Source: Tolypeutes matacus (taxonomy: Eukaryota; Chordata; Mammalia; Cingulata; Chlamyphoridae). Taken from it: DNA of 64,000 nt. Of this stretch, positions 1 to 11,924 are shown in pieces (position 1 is the stretch's first letter; each line of letters opens with the position of its first letter). The stretch lies in assembly GCA_026826555.1 (NCBI GenBank), contig JAKSZT010018048.1, forward strand, positions 711,222 to 775,221, in the 5' to 3' direction. The translations under genes and the position numbers were made by a program. Under the pieces are notes generated by a model. The model did no database searches. It saw only the letters and a list, made by a program, of their open reading frames with translations, and was not told the origin of the DNA.

Positions 1-164
1 TGTCTGCCTTGTGCCAGTATCATGTAGTTTGTTATTTTTTTAGGCCAGTAAAAAAAAGAATTTATTTGGGAAATGGGGGAAAGAACAGAGCTTGCTGAGA
101 AATGGAAGAAAAAGACAGAAATATATACCAAGATTTGGAGTGACCTCCTCTTGGCAGAGAGAGC

Positions 165-245
165 CCAATACCATGTAGTTTTAACCACTATAGCTTTGTA
201 GTATGCTTTCAAGTCAGGTAGCATGTCTCCTTTTCATTTGTTCTA
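165..245 (-). repeat. Short antisense L1 ORF2 fragment
   Basis: The segment reads as the reverse complement of the L1 ORF2 stretch that usually carries the words for an activated transposase-free RT tail region (the common 'taccatg...actgtagctttgtagtatg' signature on the antisense strand). A near-copy of its first 15 bases also occurs at positions 11-40, so about 130 bp of unassigned purine-rich DNA lies between two versions of the same L1 word. It points opposite to the sense L1 that follows at 300. It is too short to assign to a subfamily. Confidence 0.45.
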
Positions 246-299
246 TAATTCATGGTTCTTCATGCTTAAACTGAGCATACCAGGCAGTTTGGTGACTTT

Positions 300-1190
300 G
301 CAACCAGTACAGAGGGAAATGACGCAGCACCTGAATGTTATTCTCATAGCAAAGGCTAAAATGGCAAATGGATGTTAAATTTTAACTCCTTAGGAAGTAC
401 AAAGAAATTATATGAAAAATATATCCAGAAAGAAATGAGAATGGACTCAATATGGTACAACAAATAAAAGGAAATAAATATGAAATAAGCCTTGATGGAA
501 GAATTAAGATTCAAAAAAGTTAATAGACTAAATAAGAAAATGGCAGAATAAAGCCTGCATTATCAGTAGTTACTTAGAATGTAAATAAATGGATTAAATT
601 CTCCAGACAAAAGGCAGAAATTATCAAAGCAGCTAAAAAAAGGACAAAACAACTAAGTGTTCTTTATAAGACACTCACCTTAATTTTAAAATTCAAAGAC
701 ATAAACAGGTTGAAAGTGAAAGGATATATATATATAATACCATGTAAAAAGTAATGAAAAGTCAGCTAGGTTACATATAGTAACATCAGGTAAATTATGC
801 TTTAAATAAAAAACTGTAACAAGGGAAAAAGAAGGTCATTATATACAGATAAAAGACTACATTCAACAAGAAGTAATAACAATTATAAATATAGATACAC
901 CTAACTACAGAACATCAAAATATCTAACTGAATATTGGCTGATTTGAAAAAATAAATAAGCAATTTCAGATTAATAGTAGGAGATTTTAATACATCACTT
1001 TTGATAAAGAATAGAACATTTAAGCAGAAGATCACAAGGAAATAGAAAAATTAAACAATGCCATAAAGTAACTAGACCTAGAAGACATATATAAAGCATT
1101 TCACCCAGCAGCAGCAGAATATACATTCTTCTCTACTGTTAATGGATCATTTTCCAGGACAGATCATATGTTATAACACAAAAACAAGTT

Positions 1191-1230
<40 letters not shown>

Positions 1231-1754
1231 TGTCTTCTCCAATCAAAGTTGAATGAAGCTAAAAATCTATAATGGAGGGAGAAATGGAAAAGCACAAATT
1301 AAATATTGGTACTCTAAAATAGTCAATATTATAAGGGAAATTAGGAAATATGTTGAAATGAATGAAAATGAAATCATTTTGTGATGAGGCAAAGGCAGTG
1401 TTGAGAGAAAATTTTATAATTTTAAATGCTTACATTTAAAAGAAGAAAGATCCCAAATAACAGTCCTAATACGGAAACTGTAAGACCAAGGAGATTAACA
1501 GCAAAATAAATACAAAAATGCAGAAGGAAAGAAACAACTTAGACTATATCAGAGAAAAATGAAAAAGAGAATATAAAAAGAATATAGAGAATCAACAAAA
1601 GCAAAAGTTGGTTCTTAGAAAAGATCAATAAATTAACAAAACTTTAGGTATATTGACAATGAAAAAAAGAGAGGCCACAACTAAAACCAGAATGAAATGG
1701 GGGGCCATTACCATTGTCCCCACAGAAATAAAAAGGTGTACAAGAGGATATTAT
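300..1754 (+). mobile_element. Old L1, piece 1: start of ORF2 (endonuclease region)
   Basis: This is a degraded sense L1. Around 540-700 it matches the start of L1 ORF2 (the 'aatgtaaatggattaaattctcc' area), 960-1180 matches the endonuclease region ('ggagattttaatac', 'tggatcattttccaggacagatcatatg'), and 1590-1750 the stretch leading into reverse transcriptase ('aaaagttggttcttagaaaagatcaataaa'). No reading frame is open. It stops abruptly at about 1754 at the word 'aggatattatg', where a younger L1 5' end begins. The next expected L1 words appear near 11,583, so I infer that pieces 1 to 4 (to 15,297) are one element split by later insertions. Confidence 0.75.
1197..1225. repeat. (TA)n microsatellite inside L1
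   Basis: About 14 TA units in a row sit within the old L1 endonuclease region. They probably expanded after insertion, since the corresponding part of L1 is not repetitive. Confidence 0.9.
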
Positions 1755-2650
1755 GGGGGGACTTCCGGGAAGATGACATTGAAGTAGTTAGGCAGAGTTC
1801 AAGTCTTTCACACACACACACAAAAAAAAAACAATGGAGAAAGGGCAAAAACTTATCCAAGGGAGCAGCTTTGGGGATCTGTAGAAGAGGAAAGTGTTGT
1901 GCATCATCCAAGACAGATAAAGAATCTAAAAGGAAAATCATGAGCTACTCACACCTATGACTGGAAATGACACATATGCCCATCCCCAAGGCAAATAGAC
2001 TTGGTAAAACCCCTGGCTCACTGCAGCCAACTGAGTGGCAGGGAGCATTTCCTGTAAGGAAGAAGGGTGGAGAGTGTTTTCTTTTCAGTGAGTTTGGCCA
2101 TCTGAGAACCCTTTGAATCTCAAAAAAAGACACAAACCATTACTGAGGTGACCCAGGGAGAGGGAAGGAGGCCTCTAATCAGGCAGGTTGTCACACCCAG
2201 CTGCCTTGGGAGAGAGAAGAACTAAGTCAGTAAGGGGACAGGGACAGTTACTAAGCCAGCCAGCTCCAGCAAACTGTTAGAAGCACAGCATGATTGAGAA
2301 AATGGGAGCAGGAAGACCCAGAAAAGCTTTCAAAAGCCTACTTAACCTGTTGGAGCCCCTGTAGATCAGTGGAGGAATTCCTGCCTTGCATATATGAGGT
2401 CCCTTGTTTGATTCCTGATACCTCCTAAGAGAAGGGAATCAACTAGGTTATCAGACATTCAGTTGGTATCTTGTTTTAGGTCTTCTTGCATCTGTTATTT
2501 TTAATTTTTCCTTGGTTCCTTTTTTTTTTTTTTCTTTTCTTTTCTTTATTTTATTCATTATAACCAGCGACATCATCTGTGGAGAGCAAGCTGCTGGGTG
2601 ATTGATTGTTCAGTACTGGTAGCCTGAGAATCTCCTTTTGGGCGTAAGAG
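1755..2650 (+). promoter_or_regulatory. L1 5'UTR (former internal promoter region)
   Basis: This is the stretch between the L1 5' end and the pyrimidine tract. It is relatively GC-rich, with purine-rich words shared with another L1 5'UTR in this window at 37,680-38,100 ('ggctcactgca...', 'ctgtaaggaagaagg', 'tgaatctc'). In intact L1s this region drives transcription from RNA polymerase II without an upstream TATA box. Here a short SINE-like segment interrupts it at about 2,345-2,432. No current promoter activity can be judged from the sequence. Confidence 0.6.
2345..2432 (+). mobile_element. Degraded tRNA-derived SINE (DAS-like monomer)
   Basis: The segment resembles the tRNA-related head of the DAS SINEs elsewhere in this window: an A-box-like 'tgtagatcagtgg', then 'cctgccttgcatatatgaggtccc' and a B-box-like 'tttgattcc', followed by 'tacctcctaaga' as in the dimer at 44.0 kb. 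The usual A-rich tail is not clear. It lies inside an L1 5'UTR. The alternative, that this is simply part of that 5'UTR, cannot be ruled out. Confidence 0.5.
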
Positions 2651-2654
2651 GGAA

Positions 2655-3112
2655 GGCTGATTTTACTCATGTATTTTTTTGTTGTTTTGTTTCTTGTTTG
2701 TTGTCTTTCCCCTTTCTTTGTTTTCCTTTTTCTTTTACTTATTTTTTCTGCCTACTTTATTTATTGTCTTTCCTTCATTTTTCTATCTTCTATCTTCTGT
2801 TGCTTTTCTTTCATTCCACCTCTTCTTGTTTAGCCTTTATTTTCAATTTCTTTCTCTCTATATATACATATTTTTTCCTTTCCTCTCTTCTCATTTTTCC
2901 AGTCTTTTAATTCATTCTATTTTTTCCTCTATTTTTTCATGTTTTATTTTTTCTATTCCAACTTTTTTATTCTTATTCCTTTGTATATTTTATGATTTTT
3001 AACTCAACTCATATTACCTATTTATTTCCCTAGCTCTTGTATGGTTCTTCTTCTACCTTTCTAATTATTATTTTTTCCTTCTTATCTCTTTCCTTTTTCT
3101 CGTCTTAATTTT
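2655..3112 (+). repeat. Polypyrimidine tract between L1 5'UTR and ORF1
   Basis: About 450 bp are almost pure T and C on the plus strand, made of T runs separated by single or double Cs, with only scattered purines. The open frames seen here are low-complexity Phe/Leu/Ser strings and are not genes. The tract ends just before the ORF1 start region at about 3,140. Its position inside the element suggests that it belongs to the L1 or grew within it. Confidence 0.8.
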
Positions 3113-3139
3113 TCAAAGGAAACACTGACAACTGCAAAG

Positions 3140-4250
3140 ATGTAGAATAAGAGGAACCAAGTGTCAAAAAGTAACCTCACCAAACACACAATAAACAACA
3201 AAATAAAACCTTAAAGTAGAAAGACAAGCTAACCAACCTAATAAGCCCATCAATGTAAAGAGATGCCCAGACACCAACAAAAAATTACAAGCAATACTAA
3301 AACACTGGAAGACATGGCCCAGTGTAATTAACAAACTAAATAACAGGAAGAGATACAGAATGTGGAACAACTCATCAGAGATGTCTGAACAAATATCATG
3401 AAAAAACTTAAAGAAGTGAAAGAAGAGATAAAGGATATTAAGACGAAACTGGGGGAACATACTGAAGAAATTATAAATATACAGAAAAAGATAACAGATC
3501 TGATGGTGATGGATGGCACAATGTAAGAAATAAAAAATACACTGGAAGCACATAACAGAGGAAAAATATCAATGATGTCAAAGACATACATCTGAAATCA
3601 GATAGCTAGAACAAATAGATAAAAAAATAGAAAAAATTTATCAGGGACTTAGGGTCTTGAATGATAACTTGAATGCACAAACATACGCATTATAGGCATC
3701 CCAGAAGGAGAAGAGAAGGGAAAGGGGGAAGGAGCATTAGAGGAAATAATGGCTGAAAAATGCACAACTCTTTTGAGGGACATTGATGTACATGTCCAAG
3801 AAGTACAGCACACCCCACACAGTATAAAATCTAACAGGCCTACCCCAAGACATATACTTATCAAATAGTCCAATGTTAAAGACAAAGAGAGAACACTGAA
3901 AGCAGTGAGAGAAAAGAGATTCATCACATACATGGGAAGCTCAATAAGATTAAGTGTTGATTTCTCCTGTGAAACCATAGAGGCAAGAAGGCAGTGGCAT
4001 GACATATTCAAGGTGCTAAAAAAAAAAAAAAAAAAAAAAAAACTTACAGCCACGAATTATGTAGCCAGCAAAGCTAGCATTAAAAAATGAAGGAGAGTGC
4101 AAAATATTCACAGATAAACAATAATTAAGAGAGTTTGTCAACAAGAAACCTGCCCCTCTAGAAATACTGCAGGTTGAAAGGAAAAAAAAAAAAGAGGAGA
4201 GAAAGAGGGTTGGAGGAGAGTGTTGGAATGAAGATTAATTTTAAGAATAA
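3140..4250 (+). pseudogene. L1 ORF1 pseudogene
   Basis: ORF1p is the RNA-binding chaperone of the L1 ribonucleoprotein: an N-terminal coiled coil, an RRM-like domain and a basic C-terminal domain. The first third here (about 3,330-3,560) still reads as a Lys/Glu-rich coiled coil in broken frames. The middle carries the conserved 'ggcatcccagaaggagaagag' region (about 3,697). Near 3,935-4,000 is the equivalent of the C-terminal stretch ('ttgatttctcctgtgaaaccatagaggcaagaaggcagtgg'). The probable ATG at 3,140 is followed at once by a TAG codon and other stops are frequent, so it cannot encode a product. An A-run at 4,020-4,042 adds a further frame break. Confidence 0.75.
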
Positions 4251-4317
4251 CTAAAACTAAAAATAGAAATAAAAACAACTAGTGAGATATATATGTATAT
4301 ATAATTTTAAAGAAAAT

Positions 4318-7300
4318 ATGGCTAATGTAAGTAATGTCTTGAAAATAGTAACATTGAATGGTAATGGATTAAACTTTCTAATCAAGAGAAACAGATTGGC
4401 AGGATGGATAAGGAAATATGGCCCATCTATATGCTGTCAACAAGAAACTCACCTTACACCTAGGGAAGCAAGGAGTTTGCAAGTGAATGGTTGAAAAACA
4501 ATTTTACATGCAAACAATAACCAAAAATGGGCTGGAGTAACTATATTAATATCAGACAAAATAGACTTTAAATGCAAAACTGAAAATAAAAAATAAAAAT
4601 AAAATAAAATAAAATAAAAAACCAAATAAATGCAAAACTATTTTAAGAAAAAAAAAGGCACAATTTATTAATAAAGGGGTATTCTATCAAGAAGAAGGTA
4701 CAATCATAAACACTTATGCACCTAACCAGGTCACCTCAAAATACATGAGGCAAACATTGGAAATCTAAAGGAAGAAATAGACACCTCTACAATTATAGTG
4801 GGGGTATTTAATACACAATTATGACCATTAGAAAGAACATCTCAATAGAAGATCAATAAAGAAACAGAGACCTTGAATAATATGTTAGAGGATCTAGACC
4901 TAACAGACATATACATAATATTACACCCAAATACAGCAGTATATACATTCTTCTCGAGCACACATGGATCATTCTCCAAGGTAGACCACGTGCTAAGCCA
5001 CAGAACAACTCTCAATGAATTCAGAAAGATTTAAATTATACAAAGTAATTTCTCTGACCACAATAGAATGAAGCTGGTAATCAGTAAAGGGCAGAGAACC
5101 AGATAAGGTGCAGATATATGGAAGTTAAGCAACACACTCTTAGACAAACAGTGGGTTAAGGAGGAAATTGTAAAAGAAATCAGTATCTAAATTGAAATGA
5201 ATGAAAATGACAACATAACATATCAAAACCTATGGGATGCAGCAAAAGCGGTCCTGAGAGGGAGATTTATAGTCATAAATGCCTATATTAAAAAAGAAAA
5301 AAGACCTAAAATCAAAGACATAACTGCACAAAAGAAGAAATTATAAAAAGAACAAAAAACTAACCCCAAAGCAAGTAGAAAGAACAAAATAACAAAGATT
5401 AGAACAGTGTTAATGAAATTGAAAATAAGAAAATACTAAAAAAAAGAAAGCAAAACCAAAAGTTGGTTATTTGAGAAGATTAATAAAATTGACAAACCCT
5501 TAGATAGATTACCAAAGAAAAAAGAGAAAAGAAGAAAATACATAAAATAATAAATGAAGAAGGAATATCACCACTGAGAACTTCAAAGAGGATACTTTGA
5601 AAAATTGTATGCCAAAAATATGGATAACTTAGATGAAATGGACAATTTTCTAGAAACATACAAGCTGCCTACACTAAGGAAAGAAGAAATTGATGAACTC
5701 AACAGACCAATCACAAGTAATGAGTTTTAATCAGTCATCAAAATCCTCCCAACTAAGAAGAACACAGGACCAGATGGTTTCACAAATGAATTTTTCCAAT
5801 CATTCTGGAAAGAACTAATACCAATACCAATTAAACTCTTCCAAAAATAGAAGTAGAGGTAACATTGCCTAACCCATTCTATTATGCCAACCTCGCCCTA
5901 ATATTAAAGCCACACAAAGACACCACAAGTAAGGAAATCTATAGACCAATCTCTCTAATGAACCTAGATGCTAATATCCTAAATAAAATGCTTGCTAATC
6001 ATATTCAACAATACATACAGTGAATTACACATCATGAGCAAGTGGTTTTCATCCCTGGTATGTAAGGATGGTTCAACATAAGATAATAAAATCAATGTAA
6101 TACACCACATTAACAGATCAAAGAAAAAAAATACATGATCATCTCCATTGATGCAGAAAAAGCTTTGGAAAAAATACAGCACACTTTCCTGAAAAAAAAA
6201 AACACTTCAAATGATTGGAATAGAAGGAAACTTCCTCAAAATGATAAATGGTATATATGAAAAAGCTATAAGTAAAATCATATTCAATGGTGAAATGATA
6301 AAAGCTTTCTCTCTAACATCTGGAACAAGAAAAGGATGCCCACTTCACGGCTCTTATTTAACATTGTCTTAGAAGTACTTGCTGGAGCACTGAGGCAAGA
6401 AAAATATATAAAAGGCATCCAAATTGGAAAGAAAGAAGTAAAAATTTCATTATTTGCAAACTGCATGATCCTATACAAAGAAAGCCCTAGGAAATCTAAA
6501 ATAAAGCTTATAGAGCAGATAAATGAGTTCAATAAAGTGCAGGATATAAGGTCAATGTGCAAAACTCAGTAGCTTTTCTATACACCCATAATGAGCAATG
6601 TGAGGAAGAAATCAAGAAAAAAATCCATTTACAATAGAAACTAAAAGAATCAAGTACATAGGAATAAACTTAACTGAAGATGTACAGATCTTGTATGCAG
6701 AAAACTACCCAGAATTGTTAAAGGATATCAAAGAATACCTAAATAAATAGAAGAATTGTCCTTGTTCAGGGATAAGAAAATGAAATATTATTATGATGTC
6801 TATCCTACACAAAGTGATTTACAAGATTTAATTCAAATCAAATAAAAATTACGACACAATTTTTTATTGAATTGGAAAACCTAACTATAAAAATTATTTG
6901 GAAGAGAAAGGGTCACTGAATAGTCAAAAACATATGAAAAAAAAATGAAATTGGAGGAAACATATTATCTGACTTTAAAACATACTGCAAAGCTACAGTG
7001 GTCAAAACTGCATGGTATTTGCAAAATGATAGACATATTCACCATGAGAGCAGTATTGAGAATTCTGATATAGATCTTTGCATATATGGTCAACTGATAT
7101 TAATCAAGGCCACTAAGCCCACTCAAGTGAGAGTGAATGGCTTCTTCAACAAATGGTGCTTGGAGACCTGGATATCCATATCGATGAGCATGAGAGAGGA
7201 TTACCATTTCACCCCCTACACAAAAATTAACACAAGAGGGATAAACATCTAAATATAAGAACCAAGACCATAAAGCTTCTGAAAGATAATGTAGGGAAGC

Positions 7301-8170
7301 ATTTACAAGATCTTGTAGTAGGAAATGGTTTCATAAACTTTACACTCAGAGCATGAGCAATGAAAGAAAAAAATAGATAAATGGGGCCTCCTCAAAATTA
7401 AAAAAAAAAAATTGTGCTTCAAAGGACTTTGTCAAGAAAGTGAAAAGGCAGCCTACTCAAAGGGAGAAAATATTTGGGAACCATCTATCTAAAAGGGGCC
7501 TAATATCAAGCGTATATAAAGGAATCTAATGTTTCAAAATTAAAAAGACAAACAACCTATTTAAAAATGTGCAAGTAATTTGAATAGATACTTCTCCAAA
7601 GAAGAAATACAAATGGCTAAAAAGTACATGAAAAGATGCTCAACATCCCTAGCTATTAGGGAAACGCAAATCAAAACTACAATGATATATCATCTGACAC
7701 CCATTAGACTGGCAGTTATTTAAAAAATGGAGGATGACAAGTGTTGGAGAGAATGTGAAGGAATGGGAACACTTATACACTGCTGGTGGGAATGTAGAAT
7801 GGTGCAGCCATTGTGGAGGACAATTTGGCAATTCCTCAGTAAGCTAACTATAGAACTGCCATATGAAACAACAATCGCACCCTTAGGATATACTCAGAAG
7901 GATTGAAAGCAGAGACACAAACAGATACATATACACCAGTGTTGATAGCAGCATTATCCACTATTGCCAAAAGTTGGAAGCAACCCAAATGTCAATCAAC
8001 AGATGAATGGATAAGCAAACTGTGATATATACATACAATGGACTATTACTTTGCTGTAAGAATGAATGCAGTATTAAAGCATGGGAGAACATGGATGAAT
8101 CTTGAAGACCTTAAGTAGAGTGAAGTAAGCCAGGCACTGAAGGACAAATATTATATGACCTCACTGATAA
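4318..8170 (+). pseudogene. L1 ORF2 pseudogene (endonuclease / reverse transcriptase)
   Basis: ORF2p supplies the endonuclease and reverse transcriptase for target-primed insertion. The ATG at 4,318 opens a frame with the expected endonuclease start, including an Asn after 'TLN' and the catalytic Glu of the QETH motif (codon 4,444-4,446). The frame closes at 4,494. Downstream, the reverse transcriptase region is recognisable from about 5,560 to 6,570. Its active site, normally Phe-Ala-Asp-Asp, reads Phe-Ala-Asn-Cys at 6,453-6,464, so both metal-binding Asp residues are lost. The remaining C-terminal part, ending near 8,170, has many stops. The longest frames are under 95 codons. It is clearly dead. 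Confidence 0.85.
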
Positions 8171-8935
8171 GAATTAAGCAAATTGAGCAGACTCAAGGAG
8201 ACTGAGTCTGGCAGATAGGTTTAGAGGAGATAGAAAGGGAGTAGAGGGTGGTAAGCAGATGCCAAATGGGTAACATCTATGATAAGTTGGAAGGGTGTAG
8301 TTGTACAGTGGATGATCATGGCAGTGTTGCAGTGATGTGATTGGGTCAGGTGGTGCTGGTCTGTGAGGGGGAGCAGAGGGGATGTTGCATTGGACTATCC
8401 ATGGAACTGGGGGAAAGGTAGGGGAAAAGACCAGGTGAACTCTGGGGATTTGTAGGTCTGTGGTTCAAACTACAATTTTGAGAATGTTCTTTGGGCAAAT
8501 ATGGCAGGGGAGGTTTACTTGTGTATGGTGTTGGCTGTAGGGAGTATATGGGACAGGGCCCACCTGGGGCATGCTTCTGTGGATTATGTAAGTGGTCATC
8601 TTGTCATAGTGTTTTATATTAGTGGGTGGAGAACCACACAATAAACAAGAAAATATTAAACTCCCATCCTAGGGAGTATTGCTGTGTTCACAATTAGATA
8701 GACAAGAATCCCTTGAGGACATAGGCAATGCCTAATAAAAGAAAACAGACCAATATATGTCAAGCCCTCAATATTATTACAAGTAACTATGAATCTGATA
8801 CTTCAAAAATTGAAACTTTGTGTTTACCATAGGTTCCGAGGGGAGGGGCAGGGAAGAATAAAATTGATGGAATATAGGGCATTTTTAAAGCATTGAAATT
8901 GTTCAGTATGATCTTGCAATAATGGATACAAGCCA
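8171..8935 (+). mobile_element. L1 3'UTR, first part
   Basis: This is the untranslated tail of the L1 that starts at 1,755. It carries blocks seen again, in reverse, at 63,610-64,000 and 48,406-49,350: 'gaagtaagccaggca', 'gggagtagagggtggt', 'ctctggggatttg', 'catcttgtcatagtg' and 'catcctagggagtattgctgt'. It breaks at 8,935 where an antisense LTR begins, and resumes after 9,551. Confidence 0.75.
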
Positions 8936-9551
8936 TGTATTAGCAAAAGTTGTACTGATGCAAAGTACCAGAAGTCTGTTTGCTTTTATAAAGGGTATTT
9001 ATCTGAGGTAAAAGCTTATAGTTACAAGGTCCTAAAGAGTTTAGCTCAAGGTTGTTTTCTCACCCAAAGTCTTTTGCCATGTGTTGAAGCAAGATGATAG
9101 GCAATGTCTGAGAGGGTTCAGACTTCCTCTTTCCTCTTAAAGCTTCATGGTCCCAGCTCCTTCCAATCTGAGCTGTAGGTGGAAGGGCTCATTTCTTTCT
9201 GGGCCTTCTCAGCTGCTCAGGGCTCTGGTCTCTACAGCTTCAAATTTTCAGGCATATTGCTCAGCTCTCTCCCAGGCCCCAGGATTAAAGTTCTCTCCTC
9301 TGCTGTTTCTTTGGAGCTCTCTCTTTCTTCTGTGCATCTTCTCTTGTCTGCCTTGTTGAGTGACTGTCCATTTACATAGCTCACTAAGGGGACAAGGACT
9401 CAAATTAAAGCCCTAATCTTGATTTAATAAATTAAATATAAAGCCTTTGAATTTAAATCACTCAAAGGGTATCATACCCATAGGAGTAGACAAGTTTACA
9501 CATATAATCAATATCTCATTTTTGAATTCATAAATAATATCAAACTGCCAC
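8936..9551 (-). mobile_element. Antisense MaLR-type LTR (solo)
   Basis: A 616-bp segment runs from 'tgtatta' to 'gccaca' and is shared with both LTRs of the provirus at 55,299-58,242 ('gcttttataaag', 'gatgtctg...gggttcag', 'ggaattcataaataatatcaaactg'). LTRs of the ERVL-MaLR group end with an AAATTTCTGTTTATAAG-like signal. Here its reverse complement is near the left edge, so the LTR points left. It sits inside the L1 3'UTR. The flanking 5-mers 'agcca' and 'agtct' could be a decayed 5-bp target duplication. No internal retroviral sequence remains, as expected for a solo LTR. Confidence 0.65.
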
Positions 9552-9810
9552 AGTCTACTTCAAATTTTGTGAATACCTATAAAAGTGTATGAGCCAAAAT
9601 GTAAACCATAATGTAAAGCATTGACCGTGGTTAGTAGCAATGCCTCAATATTTGTACATCAATTTTAACAAATGTACCATCCACATGTAAAATGTTAATA
9701 GGGGAACATGGAAAGGGGGGGGCATTGAGCATATAGGAATCCTCTATATTCTCTATTTGATTTTAGTGCATTCTAAAGCTTCTTTGAAGATAAAATGAAA
9801 AAAAAAAATA
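9552..9810 (+). mobile_element. L1 3'UTR, last part with A-rich tail
   Basis: This continues the L1 3'UTR interrupted by the LTR: 'gtgtatgagccaaaatgtaaacc', 'accgtggttagtagcaatgc', 'ggaatcctctatattctc', 'cattctaaagcttc' and an A-rich tail at about 9,797. The same series of words ends at least eight other L1 3' copies in the window. Confidence 0.75.
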
Positions 9811-9989
9811 AGACACTGCGTAAAAATATGGAGGAAAATGTCACTTTACATACAAGATAACAGATCTTACAGTGATGCAAGACACAGTGACTGATTTTTT
9901 ATTTCAATTTTTTAAATTTTTAAAATTTTATTGGCTGTTTTAATTTTTTTTCATTTTCTTCTTAAATTTATTTGTTTATTTTGTTGGCT
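9811..9989. other. Unassigned AT-rich stretch
   Basis: About 180 bp between two L1 3' ends, with no gene or repeat that I recognise. The second half is a mosaic of T and A runs. Confidence 0.5.
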
Positions 9990-11582
9990 TCATTTTTGGA
10001 GAGATTTTGGATCAAAGAAGGGTCACAACAGTGGCAGGGGATGATCATTCATGTGGGCTGTCAGTGATGGGTGATGCATAGGAAGCCTGGGGAATTTCTC
10101 TTAGGCATATGAATATGTTCAAGTGCTCATGGGGCATTGTCTCGGCTTTGTCTTGGTGGGTGGAGATCCACACAATACCAGAAAGAATACTGAATCCCCA
10201 TCCTGGGGATTTCTGCTTCATTATCTAATAAGACAGTGAGAATTCCCCAAGTGCAAGGAAAGTTCTTAGTGAACAAAGACAGACCATTATACCACTCCCT
10301 TGATAATAATGAACTTTTTCTTGTGAAATTGAAACTTAGCCTAGTATTATATACTTCCTAAGAGTTACCTTCACAAAGCCTCCTTGTTGCTCAAATGTGG
10401 GCTCTCTATAAGCAAACTCAGCATATAAATGCACTACCTTCCGCCGGATGGTACATGACTCCAAGGATGAGCCTCCTGAGGGATTGTTACCAAACACCAA
10501 TTAGCAAAGCATCTGGTAAAAGACCTTGACCAAAAGGAGGATGTGGTAAATAGAAATGAGTTTTTACAGCTAAGATATTTCAAAGTGAATCAGAGTTCAT
10601 TCCAGAGGGTACAGTTTTGTACGTCTCAGCAGGATATCATTGACTATCACAGTGAACAGATCCTGGGGCTCCTGAGGGCTCTAGAGACATCCAGAAACTA
10701 TAAGCAGGGCAGACAGCTCAGGAATTTGGCACCCTTTCAGCAGGCCTTATTTTGGAATTTATGATCCCCAGTGTAATAGAGTTAGATTCATTTACAGGTT
10801 CTCCACACATGGCTCTTCTGCCCATTTTATTTGAACCTACACTTATCACTATACTTGATAAAATATGTCCTAGAGATTTAAATCTCTGGTCTGTCCATGT
10901 GCCATTTGAGCCCTGAATTTCAGCATGGTTGCAATACCTACTCTCCATTTCCTTGGGTGACCAGGACAACTAACAAGGAGATGATAGATAATGCTCATCT
11001 CAAGGATCAGAGAGTGTTTGCAACTGCAAGAAAGATAGTTCCATCCATCTGCCCCATTGGATCTAAGCCCCCTCTCAATTAGAAGCTACTGGACATCACT
11101 ATCCCCAAATCCTCAAGATTGGGGAATGAACATTGGACTAAAGTAGACTTATTTTTCTACTATAGACTTATTATTCTAGCAATGGAGGAACCGTTATCAT
11201 TGATATAAAGGCAGTGGCCACCAGAGCTTCTGAGGGATGGGAGAGGGAAGAATAGGTGCAAGATGGGGACATTATGGGAAATTTAGTTGTCCTGCATGAC
11301 ATTGCAGTGACAAATACAGGCCTTTGTATATTTTGTCATAATCTACAAAATTGTCTGGGCCAGAATGTAAAATATAATGTAAACTGCAGTCCATGCTTAG
11401 TAGGAATGTTTCAATATGTGTTCATCAATTGTAACAAATGTACCACACTAATGAAGGTTCTTGTAAATGTGGGAAAGTGTGGGAGGGGGAGGGAGTGGAG
11501 CATACTGGGAATCCTTTAAATTTTTTATGTAACATTTATGTAATCTAAAGCTCTTTTAAAAATAAAAAATAATAATTAAAAA
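9990..11582 (+). mobile_element. L1 long-3'UTR copy without ORFs
   Basis: The sequence opens with the 3'UTR blocks 'catggggcattgtctcgg' and 'ccatcctggggatttctgct', passes through a 700-bp middle section shared with 11,925-13,004 and, in reverse, with 46,335-48,130, and ends with the common terminal block ('gtaatctaaagctc' then an A-rich tail). No ORF2 sequence precedes it, so it is either a severely 5'-truncated L1 or a non-autonomous derivative. The open frames inside it (60-90 codons) are in different frames in the different copies and show no family features. Confidence 0.65.
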
Positions 11583-11924
11583 AGGAAGAACTACATGAAA
11601 ACAAATCGAAAAATTTGTTGAAAAGCACAATTTGTAGAAACCCATAAAATTTCTACTAAAGAAGAAATAGAAATCTCAGCACACAAATAACTAGTAAAGA
11701 GAATAAATTAGAAATAAAAAACCTCCCTAAACAGAAAAGCTTGGGACAAAATGGTTTCATAGGGGAATTTTACCAAACATTCCAAGAATCTGCTCAAACT
11801 TTTCCAAAAAATTGAAGAATAGGGAACACTCCCTAACTCATTTAATGAGGCTGATATCTCCCTCATAACAAAGTCAAATAAAGATACCAAAAGAAAAGAG
11901 AATTGCAGATCAATATCTCTTATG
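11583..11924 (+). mobile_element. Old L1, piece 2: reverse transcriptase start
   Basis: The L1 resumes at the stretch that follows the break at 1,754: 'gaactacatgaaaacaaatcg' corresponds to the part of ORF2 next after 'aggatattatg'. It continues through the RT entry words 'gggacaaaatggtttcat', 'ggggaattttacc' and 'gagaattgcagatcaatatctctt'. All frames are broken. The next insertion starts at 11,925. Confidence 0.7.

Larger units (their letters stand above)
1755..9810 (+). mobile_element. Long L1 with 5'UTR, ORF1, ORF2 and 3'UTR, split by an LTR
   Basis: A single sense L1 can be followed from a typical 5' end (G-run followed by 'acttccgggaagatgacatt') through a 5'UTR, a T/C-rich tract, ORF1, ORF2 and a long 3'UTR to an A-rich tail at 9,780-9,810. 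The LTR at 8,936-9,551 interrupts the 3'UTR: 'aatggatacaagccat' lies to the left and the expected continuation ('ttttgtgaatacctataaaa...') to the right. Without the LTR the element is about 7.4 kb, longer than the usual 6-7 kb of mammalian L1s, mainly because of its untranslated regions. Both ORFs carry many stops and frameshifts, so it is immobile. It begins exactly where the older L1 piece breaks off, so it inserted into that L1. Confidence 0.8.

Noticed and set aside
2638..3002. Two overlapping open frames of 90 and 107 codons
   Set aside because: They are strings of Phe, Leu and Ser translated from the T/C-rich tract, in two frames at once. This is low-complexity sequence and not a gene.
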